Positions 40,612 to 49,829 of a DNA stretch of 64,000 bases are shown here, piece by piece. Position numbers and translations under genes: made by a program. Location: the NCBI RefSeq assembly GCF_029167105.1, contig NZ_JARFML010000007.1:62001-126000 (forward strand). Direction: 5' to 3'. Each line of letters begins with the position of its first letter. Positions within the stretch are counted from its first letter, which is position 1. The DNA comes from Bradyrhizobium yuanmingense. Its GTDB lineage: Bacteria > Pseudomonadota > Alphaproteobacteria > Rhizobiales > Xanthobacteraceae. The notes below the pieces were generated by a model. It worked only from the letters and a program-made list of their open reading frames with translations. It was not told where the DNA came from and ran no database searches.

Positions 40612-42105
40612 TCAATCGAAGGCGAGAAATCCCGGCTTGCCCGCAATTGGCGGCTGTTTGGCAAGCCATGCAATGTCGGGAACGGGGCGGGCGGTGTCCG
40701 GATTGGCGGCAAGGACCGCTTCGATTTCGCGCGCGACTGCGAGCGTCAAGAGATCGCCGCCGCGCGGGCCGATCACCTGGATGCCGAACGGCAGGCCGGC
40801 GCCGTCGCGTCCGGCGGGGATTGCGACGGTGGGATGGCCGACATTGGTGACGGCATAGGCGAGCGCGAGCCAGTGGAAGTAGCTCTTGGTCGGCCGGCCG
40901 TCGATCTCGGCTGGATAGAGCTCCGACCACGGCCGTGGACTGATGGTCACCGCAGGCGCGAGAATGAAATCATGATCCGCGAAGAAGGTCTGCCAGCGCC
41001 GGTAAAGGTCGGTCTGCATCGAAAGCGCACGTGCGACGTCGGCAGCGGAATAGCCGAGCCCCTCCGCAACGTTGTCGCGAACGTTGGGCCCGACCTTGTC
41101 CGGAAATTTCTCCACGAGCTCACGGTGGCGGCCGAGGAATGCGACGGCGCGCAGGATGCTGAACACCTCGTCCGCGCCAGTGCAATCAGGATGGGTCCAG
41201 TCGACCGTGCGAAACACCGTTTCGAACGAATTGAGCTTCTGTTTGAAGGCGCGGGCGACCGCCCCCTCGGTCGGCGCAAAGCCGAAATCGGTGGTCGCAG
41301 CAATGCGGAGCGCGGAGAGATCGACGCGCAGCGGATTGCGATAGGGCACTGGCGAAGGCGCACCGCCCGCATGAAGGATCGCCGATAGCGGATCGCGGGC
41401 GTCACGATCCAGCATGCAGGACAACATGAGGCAAGCGTCCGACACGGTTCTCGCCATCGGCCCGAGCTGTGAGATCTGCAGCCAGGCCATGTTGCGGCTG
41501 TTGCTGGCGATCAGTCCTGGCGAGGGCCGGAATCCGACCACGCCGCAAAAGGATGCCGGATTCCGTACCGAGCCGCCGGTATCGGATCCGGTCGCGAGCG
41601 GCACCATCCCAGTGGCGAGTGCGACGGCCGATCCACCCGACGAACCGGCGGCGGATCGATTGGGATCGAAGGGATTGCCGGTCGCGCCATAGACGGCGTT
41701 GCGCGTATTGCCTCCGGCGCCCCATTCCGGCACGTTCGTCTTGCCGATGACGATCGCGCCCTCGCGCTTGAGCATCGCGACGATGGCCTCGTCCTGCGAG
41801 GCGACATTGTCCGCGAACAGCACGCTGCCGAAGCTGGTCGGCAATCCTTCGGCGTCGATCAGGTCTTTGACACCGAGCGGCAACCCGTGCACGGCGCCGA
41901 GGGTCTCACCGCGCATCACGGCGGCCTCGCGCTCGCGCGCCGACTTGCGCGCGGTTTCGAACGAGCGCGCAACGACGGCGTTGACCGCCGGATCGACCGC
42001 TTCGATGCGGCGGATGCAGCTATCGGTGAGCTCGACGGGGGATAGCTTGCGTTGGCCGATCAGCGCGCGTGCCGCGACCGCCGACAGGTCGCATGGTTCG
42101 GTCAT
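40612..42105 (-). CDS. Amidase signature family enzyme
   Basis: A 497-residue amidohydrolase. The Ser-cisSer-Lys triad is readable: Lys80 in LGVKDL, Ser155 in AGSSGGS and Ser179 in GSDTGGS, with the same 24-residue spacing between the serines as in malonamidase E2. Start 42105 (MTEPCDLSAVAARALIG) has an AGCAGG site upstream; the ATG at 42108 is equally possible, and the longer open frame is not coding. Substrate unknown (amide, hydrazide or carbamate). Neighbouring Bug protein suggests uptake and hydrolysis of an amide or acid compound. Confidence 0.93.
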   Translation of the reverse strand: MTEPCDLSAVAARALIGQRKLSPVELTDSCIRRIEAVDPAVNAVVARSFETARKSAREREAAVMRGETLGAVHGLPLGVKDLIDAEGLPTSFGSVLFADNVASQDEAIVAMLKREGAIVIGKTNVPEWGAGGNTRNAVYGATGNPFDPNRSAAGSSGGSAVALATGMVPLATGSDTGGSVRNPASFCGVVGFRPSPGLIASNSRNMAWLQISQLGPMARTVSDACLMLSCMLDRDARDPLSAILHAGGAPSPVPYRNPLRVDLSALRIAATTDFGFAPTEGAVARAFKQKLNSFETVFRTVDWTHPDCTGADEVFSILRAVAFLGRHRELVEKFPDKVGPNVRDNVAEGLGYSAADVARALSMQTDLYRRWQTFFADHDFILAPAVTISPRPWSELYPAEIDGRPTKSYFHWLALAYAVTNVGHPTVAIPAGRDGAGLPFGIQVIGPRGGDLLTLAVAREIEAVLAANPDTARPVPDIAWLAKQPPIAGKPGFLAFD

Positions 42106-42202
42106 CATCAACCTGCTTGTTGCTGGTCCCGGAGGGCGGGGGGCGACCCTCTTTTCCGGGACCGCAGATGCATGATGCCTCAATTGACGCGGAGTGCCAA
42201 GC

Positions 42203-43216
42203 CTACCACCCCTCCAGCACGATCTTGCCGCGCGACTTGCCGCTCTCCAGCAGCGCGTGCGCGCGCTTGAGGTTGGCGGCGTTGATCGTGCCGAAGGTCT
42301 GGTCGAGCGTGGTGCGCAACACGCCTTTATCGATAAGGTCTGCCACATCATTGAGCAGATGATGCTGCGCGATCATGTCAGGGGTCTGGAACGAGGAGCG
42401 CGTGAACATCGATTCCCAGTGCACCGAGATCGCCTTGCCCTTGAATGCGGCAATCGTGAACTCCGGAGGATCGTCGATCAGGCCGAACTTGCCCTGCGGT
42501 GCCATGAATTCCGCAATCGCCTTGTAGTGCTGGTCGGTAAAGGTGAGGCTTGCCACGAGTGCGACCGGCGGCAGCTTCAGTTTCTCGATCTGCTCCTTCA
42601 TCGGCTTGCCATGGTCGATCACCGCATGCGCGCCGAGATCGAGGCACCATTTCTGCGATTCCGGCCGCGTGGCGGTGGCAAGCACCGTCAGCCCGGTGAG
42701 GCGGCGGGCGAGCTGGATCAGGATCGAGCCGACGCCGCCGGCGCCGCCGGTGATCAAGAGGGTGCGCGGATCGACGCTCTTGCCCGGCACTGCGCCGAGC
42801 CGGTCGAACAGCAGCTCCCAGGCGGTGATGGAGGTGAGGGGAAGAGCGGCGGCTTGCGCGAACGACAGGCTCTTCGGCTTGTTGCCGACGATGCGCTCGT
42901 CGACCAGGTGGAATTCGGCGTTGGTGCCCTGACGCAGGATCGAGCCGGCGTAGAACACCTCGTCGCCCGGCTTGAACAGCGTCACGTCGGGACCGACGGC
43001 ATCGACCACGCCGGCCGCGTCGTAGCCGAGGATTTTCGTCTCGCCCTCGGGCGGGGCGGCGCGCTTGCGCACTTTGTAGTCGACCGGATTGGCCGAGATC
43101 GCCTTCACGGCGACGCGGATGTCGCGCCCTTTGGGGTCGGGTTTAGCGGTCTCGAAATCGAACAGTGATTCCGCGTCCTCGATCGGAAGCGATTTCTTGT
43201 AGCCGACGGCTTTCAT
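42203..43216 (-). CDS. Zinc-type alcohol dehydrogenase-like / quinone oxidoreductase (MDR) protein
   Basis: A 337-residue medium-chain dehydrogenase/reductase. The N-terminal GroES-like domain shows ISANPVDYKVRKR and ILGYDAAGVVDAVG, and the NAD(P) fold shows ITGGAGGVGSILIQLAR. The usual zinc-ligand cysteines are lacking, so it belongs with the zinc-free quinone oxidoreductase-like branch. It is divergently placed from an HxlR regulator gene 122 nt away, which probably controls it. Actual substrate unknown. Confidence 0.92.
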   Translation of the reverse strand: MKAVGYKKSLPIEDAESLFDFETAKPDPKGRDIRVAVKAISANPVDYKVRKRAAPPEGETKILGYDAAGVVDAVGPDVTLFKPGDEVFYAGSILRQGTNAEFHLVDERIVGNKPKSLSFAQAAALPLTSITAWELLFDRLGAVPGKSVDPRTLLITGGAGGVGSILIQLARRLTGLTVLATATRPESQKWCLDLGAHAVIDHGKPMKEQIEKLKLPPVALVASLTFTDQHYKAIAEFMAPQGKFGLIDDPPEFTIAAFKGKAISVHWESMFTRSSFQTPDMIAQHHLLNDVADLIDKGVLRTTLDQTFGTINAANLKRAHALLESGKSRGKIVLEGW

Positions 43217-43338
43217 GGCGTGTCTCCATCAAATGGCTTTGTTCGCCCGCTGCCCTAACTGTCGCTCTGGCTCCGATTTGGCAAGTACTGTAAATTCGGG
43301 GATATAGTCCCTGTTTGGATACTATTGGGAAAAGCCGC
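43217..43338. promoter_or_regulatory. Divergent control region of the MDR gene and hxlR-type gene
   Basis: The 122-bp gap must hold both promoters. It is noticeably AT-richer than the genes. An inverted repeat ATAGT (43304-43308) / ACTAT (43321-43325) with a 12-bp spacer lies just upstream of the regulator gene and is a candidate operator. TTGGCA at about 43278 followed by TAAATT may be a promoter. All assignments here are by eye. Confidence 0.4.
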
Positions 43339-43713
43339 ATGAAACGCCGTAATTTCGCCCGCCGTCCAGGCTGCTCGGTCGAGGCGACGCTGGACCTGAT
43401 CGACGGCAAGTGGAAGGGCGTGATCCTCTACCACCTGCAGAGCGGCACCCAGCGCTTCGGCGAATTGCGCCGCCGGATGCCCGGCATCACCCAGCGCATG
43501 CTGACGAAGCAGCTGCGCGCGCTGGAGGAAGACAAGCTCGTCATCCGCAAGGTCTATGCCGAGGTGCCGCCGCGCGTGGAGTATTGCCTGTCCGAGCTGG
43601 GCGAGAGCCTGAGGCCCGTGATCGACATCCTGAAGGCCTGGGGCGAGAGCCACCAGGAGCGGTTGTCCTGCGCGCCGCCGCCCGTGGTCGTGAAGAAGAA
43701 GCGCGCGGCGTGA
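43339..43713 (+). CDS. HxlR family transcriptional regulator
   Basis: A 124-residue winged-helix regulator of the HxlR (DUF24) family, which often senses quinones or electrophiles. CSVEATLDLIDGKWKGVILY, RFGELRRRMPGITQRMLTKQ and YCLSELGESLRPVI are classic. A single cysteine (Cys12, counting from the ATG at 43339) sits at the position used for redox sensing in several members. Start 43339 (MKRRNFARRPG) is preferred over 43315. The C-terminus is Lys-rich. It is divergent from the MDR oxidoreductase, its likely target. Confidence 0.92.
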   Translation: MKRRNFARRPGCSVEATLDLIDGKWKGVILYHLQSGTQRFGELRRRMPGITQRMLTKQLRALEEDKLVIRKVYAEVPPRVEYCLSELGESLRPVIDILKAWGESHQERLSCAPPPVVVKKKRAA

Positions 43714-43737
43714 TGAAGGTGAGGGGGCGGTGCCGTC

Positions 43738-43858
43738 ACCTCTCCCCGACGGGGAGAGGTCGAATTGCGGAGCAATTCGGGTGAGGGGGCGCGGCATCCT
43801 CAGTGGAGCGTAACCCCTCACCCGCGCCTTCGGCGCGACCTCTCCCTGCGGGAGAGGT
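43738..43858. repeat. Paired palindromic repeat (CCTCTCCC / GGGTGAGGGG family)
   Basis: Two units face each other. Unit one has the stem ACCTCTCCCCG / CGGGGAGAGGT (43738-43760), a second stem CGAATTGC / GCAATTCG (43761-43779) and GGGTGAGGGG. Unit two is inverted, with CCCCTCACCC (43814-43823), GCGCC/GGCGC and ACCTCTCCC / GGGAGAGGT (43838-43858). This layout is typical of a BIME-like element. It lies between converging genes. Confidence 0.85.
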
Positions 43859-43864
43859 GGAAAT

Positions 43865-45478
43865 TTAGAACGCGAATTGCGTGCGCATCGCGACCGCGTC
43901 GAACTTCGAGCCGACGTCGGCGGTCGAGATCGGCGAGGCCTGTCGCGATACCGTGCCGTGCAGATAGTCGAGCATGAAGCGCACGTTGCCGTTGACGTAC
44001 CAGTTGAGCGCGAGCGTATAGACGGTCTGCCGGCCGCCTGCGACGCCGCTCGCCGTCGCGAGCTGATCGTTGAGGTCGATCGTCGAGAACCGTCCTGCGA
44101 TCTCCCACGCGCCCCAGCCGCCGCCGTCGAGCGAGAACGGATGCGCCGGCTTGACGCCGCTATAGGCCGCGTTCGCCGCATTGTAGGACCGGCCTTCGCC
44201 GGTCAGCACATAGCCGGCCTGCGCGTAGCCGCCTTGGAATTTCAGGCTCGGTGCACCCGTCAACGGCACGGCTGTGTTGGCGGTGCGATCGACATTGTAC
44301 CAGAAATACTCGCCCTGGACGATGAACGGACCGTAGGTCGCCGCCGCCTCGACGCTGTAGACCTGCGCGCCCGAGGCATTGGCGATAGCGCCGGTCGAGA
44401 TCAGCGTGGTCGGGTCGAGACGCAATTCCGGACGATCGCTGAGCGTGACCGTCTGGGTGTTGGCGATCAGATTGCGCGGCGGCTGGATCAGCCATTGCGC
44501 ATTGGCGCCGATATGCACCGAGTAGTCCTTGGTGCTGATCGGATTGCCGGCGACGCGCGCCACGGCACCATATTGCTCGCTGGTGCCGGGCGGCGCCGCG
44601 CTCGAGGCGGAATGGATCGCACCGGTCGTCGGTCCCGTGACATAGCCGCCGATCCAGAGCTGGTCGTTGAACCAGCGCGCACCGGCCGCGGAACGGAAGT
44701 CACCGGCAGCGATGTTGGTCGCGATCACGCCGGGCGAGGCGCGCTCCATGAACATGATGTCGTTCGAGCTCGTCGCTTCGTCGAGCGTGTATGGCAGATC
44801 CATGATGCCGGCCTCGATCGCCATCTTGCCGCCGAACGGTTTCAGGCCGGTGTAACTGATATAGGCGTTTTCGACGCCGGAGACGCCGCCACCGGGCAGC
44901 GATCCCGGCGCGGCGCCGCCAAATCCGTCGGACGAGCCGCCGAAATCGTAGACGAGGGCGAAGTTCCAATCGTGAAAGAACTTGCCGGTGACACCGATGC
45001 GCGCGCGGCGGACGTTCTGGCCGCTGTCAAGCTTCTGCGGCACCGTCGCCGCGGTGTTGGGACGATAGTCGTAGCCGCCGACATCCCAATGCAGGCGGCT
45101 GGTGATGGCGACGCAGTTGGCCTGGTCGGCGGTGCAGATCGTCGGCCGGTTGTTCGGCATCGTCACGACGACGCCGGACGCCGGCGCCGGCCCCTTGACG
45201 GGGATTGCCGCGTTGGCATTGGCCACCGCGGCCTTTGCCTCCGCGCGCGCCTCGGCCTTTGCCTCTGCCTTGGCTTCGACTTTCGCCTTTGCTGTGGCGG
45301 CCGTGTTCGCCGCGGTCTGGCTCTGCAGCTTGTCGAGCTTCTGCTCGAGCATCTTCAACTGCTGCTTCAACAGCGCGATCTCCTGCTCGCTGCTGCTTGC
45401 CGACTGGGCCTGGGCCTGCGAGGCCGTCAGCGCGCCGGCGAGACCCATCGCTGCAGCCGCAATTCTTCTTTTGCTCAC
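43865..45478 (-). CDS. Outer-membrane porin, OprO/OprP-like
   Basis: A 537-residue outer-membrane beta-barrel. I choose a GTG start at 45478 because GGAGG lies 5 nt before it; it gives the signal peptide MSKRRIAAAAMGLAGA ending in QAQAQS. After cleavage comes a coiled coil (EQEIALLKQQLKMLEQKLDK) and an Ala/Lys/Glu helical linker, then the barrel (from about residue 120) with RRARIGVTGKFFHDWNFALVYDFGG and a terminal Phe. The coiled coil and first strands resemble phosphate-selective porins of the OprO/P group; selectivity is not readable. Upstream ATGs at 45490 and 45493 are alternatives. Confidence 0.88.
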   Translation of the reverse strand: MSKRRIAAAAMGLAGALTASQAQAQSASSSEQEIALLKQQLKMLEQKLDKLQSQTAANTAATAKAKVEAKAEAKAEARAEAKAAVANANAAIPVKGPAPASGVVVTMPNNRPTICTADQANCVAITSRLHWDVGGYDYRPNTAATVPQKLDSGQNVRRARIGVTGKFFHDWNFALVYDFGGSSDGFGGAAPGSLPGGGVSGVENAYISYTGLKPFGGKMAIEAGIMDLPYTLDEATSSNDIMFMERASPGVIATNIAAGDFRSAAGARWFNDQLWIGGYVTGPTTGAIHSASSAAPPGTSEQYGAVARVAGNPISTKDYSVHIGANAQWLIQPPRNLIANTQTVTLSDRPELRLDPTTLISTGAIANASGAQVYSVEAAATYGPFIVQGEYFWYNVDRTANTAVPLTGAPSLKFQGGYAQAGYVLTGEGRSYNAANAAYSGVKPAHPFSLDGGGWGAWEIAGRFSTIDLNDQLATASGVAGGRQTVYTLALNWYVNGNVRFMLDYLHGTVSRQASPISTADVGSKFDAVAMRTQFAF

Positions 45479-45790
45479 ATACGCCTCCATCATCTGACTG
45501 TTTTCCCCAAGTCGCAAACGGAGAGCCTAGGTGTGATCGATGACTGCTCCGCGACGCTGCGAGCGGTTGCGTCGGTTCCTACTGATGCAAATTCGCCGCA
45601 ACCGAATCCGCCTCACACCACCATGCAAGATGACGCACATCATGCCAATCCGACGCTGGGCAAATTGCCGATTCGCACGGCACCCTTGCATCCCGGACAC
45701 GGCTTCGAGGCGGCCGAATATTGCCCTCCGGCGCTCTTCTATTGGGAGGCGAACGCGCCTATATTCCGGCGTCATTTCCAAGAGGTAGGA
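45479..45790. other. Intergenic region between the porin and protease genes
   Basis: This 312-bp divergent gap must hold promoters for both genes. I see no convincing -35/-10 pair, palindrome or small gene. Short open frames exist on both strands but are Arg-rich and unlike protein. Confidence 0.4.
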
Positions 45791-47197
45791 ATGTTTCGAG
45801 CGACCTGGACTGCCGCCCTTACGGCGCTGTGCGTAGCCTTTTCGGCCACCTTCAATCCGACTGCTGCGCAGGACCGTCGGGTCCCGTCGTCGCCGGCCGA
45901 GCTGCGGATGTCCTATGCGCCGATCGTGCAGCGGGTGCAGCCGGCGGTCGTCAACGTCTATGCCGCAAAGGTGGTGCAGAACCGCAATCCGCTACTGGAC
46001 GATCCGATCTTCCGCCGCTTCTTCGGTGTGCCGGGCCAGCAGCCCGAGCAGATGCAGCGCTCGCTCGGCTCCGGCGTCATCGTCGATGCCTCCGGCCTCG
46101 TCGTCACCAACGTCCACGTCATCGAGGGCGCCGACCAGGTGAAGGTGTCGCTGTCGGACAAGCGCGAGTTCGAGGCCGAGATCCTGCTCAAGGATTCCCG
46201 GACCGATCTCGCCGTGCTGCGCCTGAAGGACAGCAAGGAGAAGTTCCCGACGCTGGACTTCACCAATTCCGATGAGCTCTTGGTCGGCGACGTCGTGCTC
46301 GCGATCGGCAATCCGTTCGGCGTCGGCCAGACCGTGACCCAGGGTATCATTTCGGCTCTGGCGCGCACGCAAGTGGGCATCACCGACTATCAATTCTTCA
46401 TTCAGACCGATGCGGCGATCAACCCGGGCAATTCCGGCGGCGCGCTGGTCGACATGGGTGGTAAGCTCGCCGGCATCAATACCGCGATCTATTCGCGCTC
46501 CGGCGGCTCGCAAGGCATCGGCTTTGCGATTCCCGCCAACATGGTGCGCGTCGTCGTCGCCTCCGCCAAGAGCGGCGGCAAGGCGGTGAAGCGGCCCTGG
46601 CTCGGTGCGAAATTGCAGGCAGTGACGCCCGACATCGCCGAGAGCCTCGGCTTGCGCTCGCCGACCGGTGCGCTGGTCGCGAGCGTGGTGTCGAACGGTC
46701 CGGCGGCGAAAGCCGGCCTGAAATCCTCCGACCTCATCACCGGGATCGACGGCCAGATCGTGGATGATCCCAACGCGTTCGACTATCGCTTCGCAACCCG
46801 TCCGCTCGGCGGCACCGCGCAGCTCGACGTGCAGCGCGGCGGCAAGTCGGTGAAGCTCACGGTAGCGCTGGAGACCGCGCCCGACACCGGGCGCAACGAG
46901 ATCGTCGTCACCGCGCGCTCGCCGTTCCAGGGCGCGAAGGTTTCGACCATCACGCCGGCCGTCGCCGATGAGCTGCGTCTGGATGCCGACACCGAAGGCG
47001 TCGTGATCACCGATATCGGCGGCGATACCGCTGCCGCGAGTGTCGGCTTCCAGAAGGGCGACATCATCCTGGCCGTCAACAACCAGAAGATCAGCAAGAC
47101 CGGTGACCTCGAGAAGGCCGCAGGTGAACGGGCACGGATCTGGCGCATCACGCTGGTGCGCGGCGGCCAGCAGATCAACGTCACGCTGGGCGGATGA
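45791..47197 (+). CDS. DegQ/DegP-like periplasmic serine protease (Do family)
   Basis: A 468-residue trypsin-like protease from the ATG at 45791, preceded by GAGGTAGG. A signal peptide covers about residues 1-26 (ends TAAQ). The catalytic triad is His109 (NVHVIEG), Asp139 (SRTDLAVL) and Ser215 (NPGNSGG). Two PDZ domains follow (about 265-350 and 370-460), with RPWLGAKLQAVTP and GVVITDIGGDTAAA. It handles misfolded envelope proteins. An open frame running from 43877 is antisense to the porin and not part of the gene. Its stop overlaps the rarA start by 4 nt. Confidence 0.95.
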   Translation: MFRATWTAALTALCVAFSATFNPTAAQDRRVPSSPAELRMSYAPIVQRVQPAVVNVYAAKVVQNRNPLLDDPIFRRFFGVPGQQPEQMQRSLGSGVIVDASGLVVTNVHVIEGADQVKVSLSDKREFEAEILLKDSRTDLAVLRLKDSKEKFPTLDFTNSDELLVGDVVLAIGNPFGVGQTVTQGIISALARTQVGITDYQFFIQTDAAINPGNSGGALVDMGGKLAGINTAIYSRSGGSQGIGFAIPANMVRVVVASAKSGGKAVKRPWLGAKLQAVTPDIAESLGLRSPTGALVASVVSNGPAAKAGLKSSDLITGIDGQIVDDPNAFDYRFATRPLGGTAQLDVQRGGKSVKLTVALETAPDTGRNEIVVTARSPFQGAKVSTITPAVADELRLDADTEGVVITDIGGDTAAASVGFQKGDIILAVNNQKISKTGDLEKAAGERARIWRITLVRGGQQINVTLGG

Positions 47198-48531
47198 GTC
47201 CGAAGCGACCAACGGAGACACCGACTCTCTTTGCCGCGGCGGGGCTCGATCACGATGCTCCGCATCCGCTGCCGGACCGGCTGCGCCCGCGCACGCTGTC
47301 GGAGGTCGTCGGCCAGGATCACATCCTCGGCCCGGACGGTGCGCTGACGCGCATGCTGGAGACGCGCACGCTCGGCTCGCTGGTGTTCTGGGGCCCGCCC
47401 GGCACCGGCAAGACCACGGTGGCGCGGCTCCTGGCTGACGCGACGGATCTGCATTTCGAGCAGATCTCGGCGGTGTTCTCCGGCGTCGCCGACCTGAAGA
47501 AAGCGTTCGATGCCGCGCGCGCCCGTCGCGAGATGGGCAAGGGCACGCTGCTGTTCGTCGATGAGGTGCACAGATTCAACCGCGCCCAGCAAGACTCCTT
47601 TCTGCCGGTGATGGAAGACGGCACCGTCGTCATGGTCGGCGCCACCACCGAGAACCCATCCTTCGAGCTCAATGCGGCGTTGCTCTCGCGCGCGCGCGTG
47701 CTGGTGTTTCGCTCGCTCGATGCCGCTGCGATCGAGAAGCTGTTCGTGCATGCCGAAGCCGTCGAGGGCAGGAAGCTGCCGCTCGACGCGGAGGCGCGCG
47801 CGGTGCTGGTGCGCATGGCCGACGGCGATGGCCGTGCGTCGTTGACGCTTGCCGAAGAGGTCTGGCGTTCCGCGCGGGCGGACGAGATTTTCAATGCCGC
47901 GCAGCTGCAGGAGATCCTGCAGCGCCGCGCGCCGATCTACGACAAATCGGCCGACGGCCACTACAATCTGATCTCGGCGCTGCATAAATCGGTGCGCGGC
48001 TCCGATCCTGATGCCGCGCTGTATTATCTCGCGCGCATGTTGGACGCCGGCGAGGACCCGCTGTTCCTGGCCCGCCGCGTTGTGCGTATGGCGGTCGAGG
48101 ACATCGGGCTGGCCGATCCGCAGGCGCTCGTCGTCGCCAATGCCGCCAAGGACGCCTTCGACTTCCTCGGCCATCCCGAGGGCGAGCTCGCCATCGCCCA
48201 GGCCGTGGTCTATCTCGCCACCGCGCCGAAGTCGAACGCGGTCTACACCGCCTTCGGCACCGCGATGCAGGTCGCCAAGCAGGCCGGCTCGCTGCTGCCG
48301 CCAAAGCACATCCTCAATTCCCCGACCAAGCTGATGAAGTCGGAAGGCTACGGCTCCGGCTACGAATACGACCATGATGCGCCGGACGCCTTCTCCGGCC
48401 AGGACTACTTCCCGGAGGCCTTGGGACGTCAGACCTTCTACGACCCGCCCGAGCGGGGTTTTGAACGCGAGATCAGGAAGCGGCTGGATTACTGGGCCAA
48501 GCTGAGGAAGGAACGGGGCGGGACAGGCTAG
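47194..48531 (+). CDS. rarA: Replication-associated recombination protein A
   Basis: A 445-residue AAA+ ATPase of the RarA/MgsA family, acting at stalled forks. Walker A GPPGTGKTT covers 67-75 and Walker B ends LLFVDEVHRFN (Asp123, Glu124). The C-terminal MgsA domain has SVRGSDPDAALYYLARML in near form (SALHKSVRGSDPDAALYY) and PPKHILNSPTKLMK. Start overlaps the protease stop by ATGA, so the two are translated from one mRNA, an association also seen in related rhizobia as far as I recall. Confidence 0.96.
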   Translation: MSPKRPTETPTLFAAAGLDHDAPHPLPDRLRPRTLSEVVGQDHILGPDGALTRMLETRTLGSLVFWGPPGTGKTTVARLLADATDLHFEQISAVFSGVADLKKAFDAARARREMGKGTLLFVDEVHRFNRAQQDSFLPVMEDGTVVMVGATTENPSFELNAALLSRARVLVFRSLDAAAIEKLFVHAEAVEGRKLPLDAEARAVLVRMADGDGRASLTLAEEVWRSARADEIFNAAQLQEILQRRAPIYDKSADGHYNLISALHKSVRGSDPDAALYYLARMLDAGEDPLFLARRVVRMAVEDIGLADPQALVVANAAKDAFDFLGHPEGELAIAQAVVYLATAPKSNAVYTAFGTAMQVAKQAGSLLPPKHILNSPTKLMKSEGYGSGYEYDHDAPDAFSGQDYFPEALGRQTFYDPPERGFEREIRKRLDYWAKLRKERGGTG

Positions 48532-48583
48532 ATGCGGCCATTTCGCCGTGACGACAGCCGGCTTTTAGGGTACGCAGGCAGCC

Positions 48584-49798
48584 ATGAGCCGCCGCATCAA
48601 GAGAACTGATCCGAAGCCCCGTTCGCGCGACGAGCGCAAGGAGGCGCGCCCGCATCAGGCGCGTAGCGCGAAGAAGGCCGGGCCGCGTCCGGGTGGCAAG
48701 CCCGGCGGTAAGCCGCCGCGCTTTGTCGGTGAGCGCGCCGAGCGGCGTCCGCCCAAAGCGGTCCAGGAAAGGCCTGCGCCTGAAAAGTCCGTCGAGGCGC
48801 TGCTGCCGACCAAGGTGCAGACCGTCACGGTCACGGCCGACGAGAACAACATGCGCGTTGACCGTTTCCTGGAAGCGCGCTTTCCCGGCCTGTCGTTCTC
48901 CCACATCCAGCGTGTCGTCCGCAAAGGCGAGCTGCGCGTCGACGGCAAGCGCGTCGACAGCAAGGACCGGCTGGAGGAGGGCCAGAGCGTCCGCATTCCG
49001 CCGCTGAAGATCGACGCGCCGAAGGCGGCAGGCCCGCTCTCGGACGCCGCACAGAAGACGCTGAAGGCGCTGAAGGAGATGACGATCTGGGAGGACGACG
49101 ACGTCCTCGTGCTGAACAAGCCGGCCGGCCTTGCCGTGCAGGGCGGCTCGGGCATGACGCGGCACATCGACCAGATGCTGGAGGTGATGCGCGATGCCAA
49201 GGGCCAGAAGCCGCGCCTCGTCCACCGCATCGATCGCGAGACCTCGGGCTGTCTGCTGATCGCCAAGACGCGCTTTGCCGCCTCGCATCTGACCGGCGCG
49301 TTCCGCTCGCGCTCGGCGCGAAAGGTCTATTGGGCATTGGTGCCGGGCCTGCCGAAGCCGAAGCAGGGCCGCATCTCGACCTTCCTTGCAAAGGAGGAGG
49401 GCGAGGACGACACCATCATGCGCATCGCCCAGCATGGCGACGAGGGCGCCAGTCACGCGGTGACGTACTACGCCGTGGTCGAGACCGCCGGCAACAAGCT
49501 GACCTGGGTGTCGCTGAAGCCGGTGACGGGCCGCACCCACCAGCTGCGCGCCCACATGGCTCATATCGGCCATCCCATCGTCGGCGATCCCAAATATTTC
49601 AACATCGAGAACTGGCAGTTGCCGGGCGGCCTGCAGAACCGGCTGCATCTGCTCGCACGGCGCATCGTCATTCCGCATCCGCGCGGCGGCGTGATCGACG
49701 CCACGGCGCCGCTGCCCCCGCACATGCAACAGTCGTGGAACCTGCTCGGGCTGGATGCAACCAGATTTGATCCGATCGAGAACGCGCCTGAAGAATAG
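48584..49798 (+). CDS. RluC/RluD-type rRNA pseudouridine synthase
   Basis: A 404-residue pseudouridine synthase. Residues 1 to about 75 are a basic, probably disordered extension. An S4 RNA-binding domain follows (about 88-140, MRVDRFLEARFPGLSFSHIQ), then the catalytic domain with LVHRIDRETSG, in which Asp217 is the nucleophile, and GRTHQLRAHMAHIGHPI. The fold fits the large-subunit uridine modifiers (RluC-like); the exact site is unknown. It follows rarA by 52 nt. Confidence 0.93.
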   Translation: MSRRIKRTDPKPRSRDERKEARPHQARSAKKAGPRPGGKPGGKPPRFVGERAERRPPKAVQERPAPEKSVEALLPTKVQTVTVTADENNMRVDRFLEARFPGLSFSHIQRVVRKGELRVDGKRVDSKDRLEEGQSVRIPPLKIDAPKAAGPLSDAAQKTLKALKEMTIWEDDDVLVLNKPAGLAVQGGSGMTRHIDQMLEVMRDAKGQKPRLVHRIDRETSGCLLIAKTRFAASHLTGAFRSRSARKVYWALVPGLPKPKQGRISTFLAKEEGEDDTIMRIAQHGDEGASHAVTYYAVVETAGNKLTWVSLKPVTGRTHQLRAHMAHIGHPIVGDPKYFNIENWQLPGGLQNRLHLLARRIVIPHPRGGVIDATAPLPPHMQQSWNLLGLDATRFDPIENAPEE

Positions 49799-49829
49799 TG
49801 AGGTTGAATAGGGGCGGCAGGCGCACGAC

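Noticed and set aside
45540..45788. Short Arg-rich frame between porin and protease genes
   Set aside because: No signal, no family, and atypical composition; it lies in a divergent promoter gap.
43877..45790. Apparent 638-residue N-terminal extension of the DegQ-like protease
   Set aside because: It is antisense to the porin gene; the real start has a signal peptide and ribosome site at 45791.
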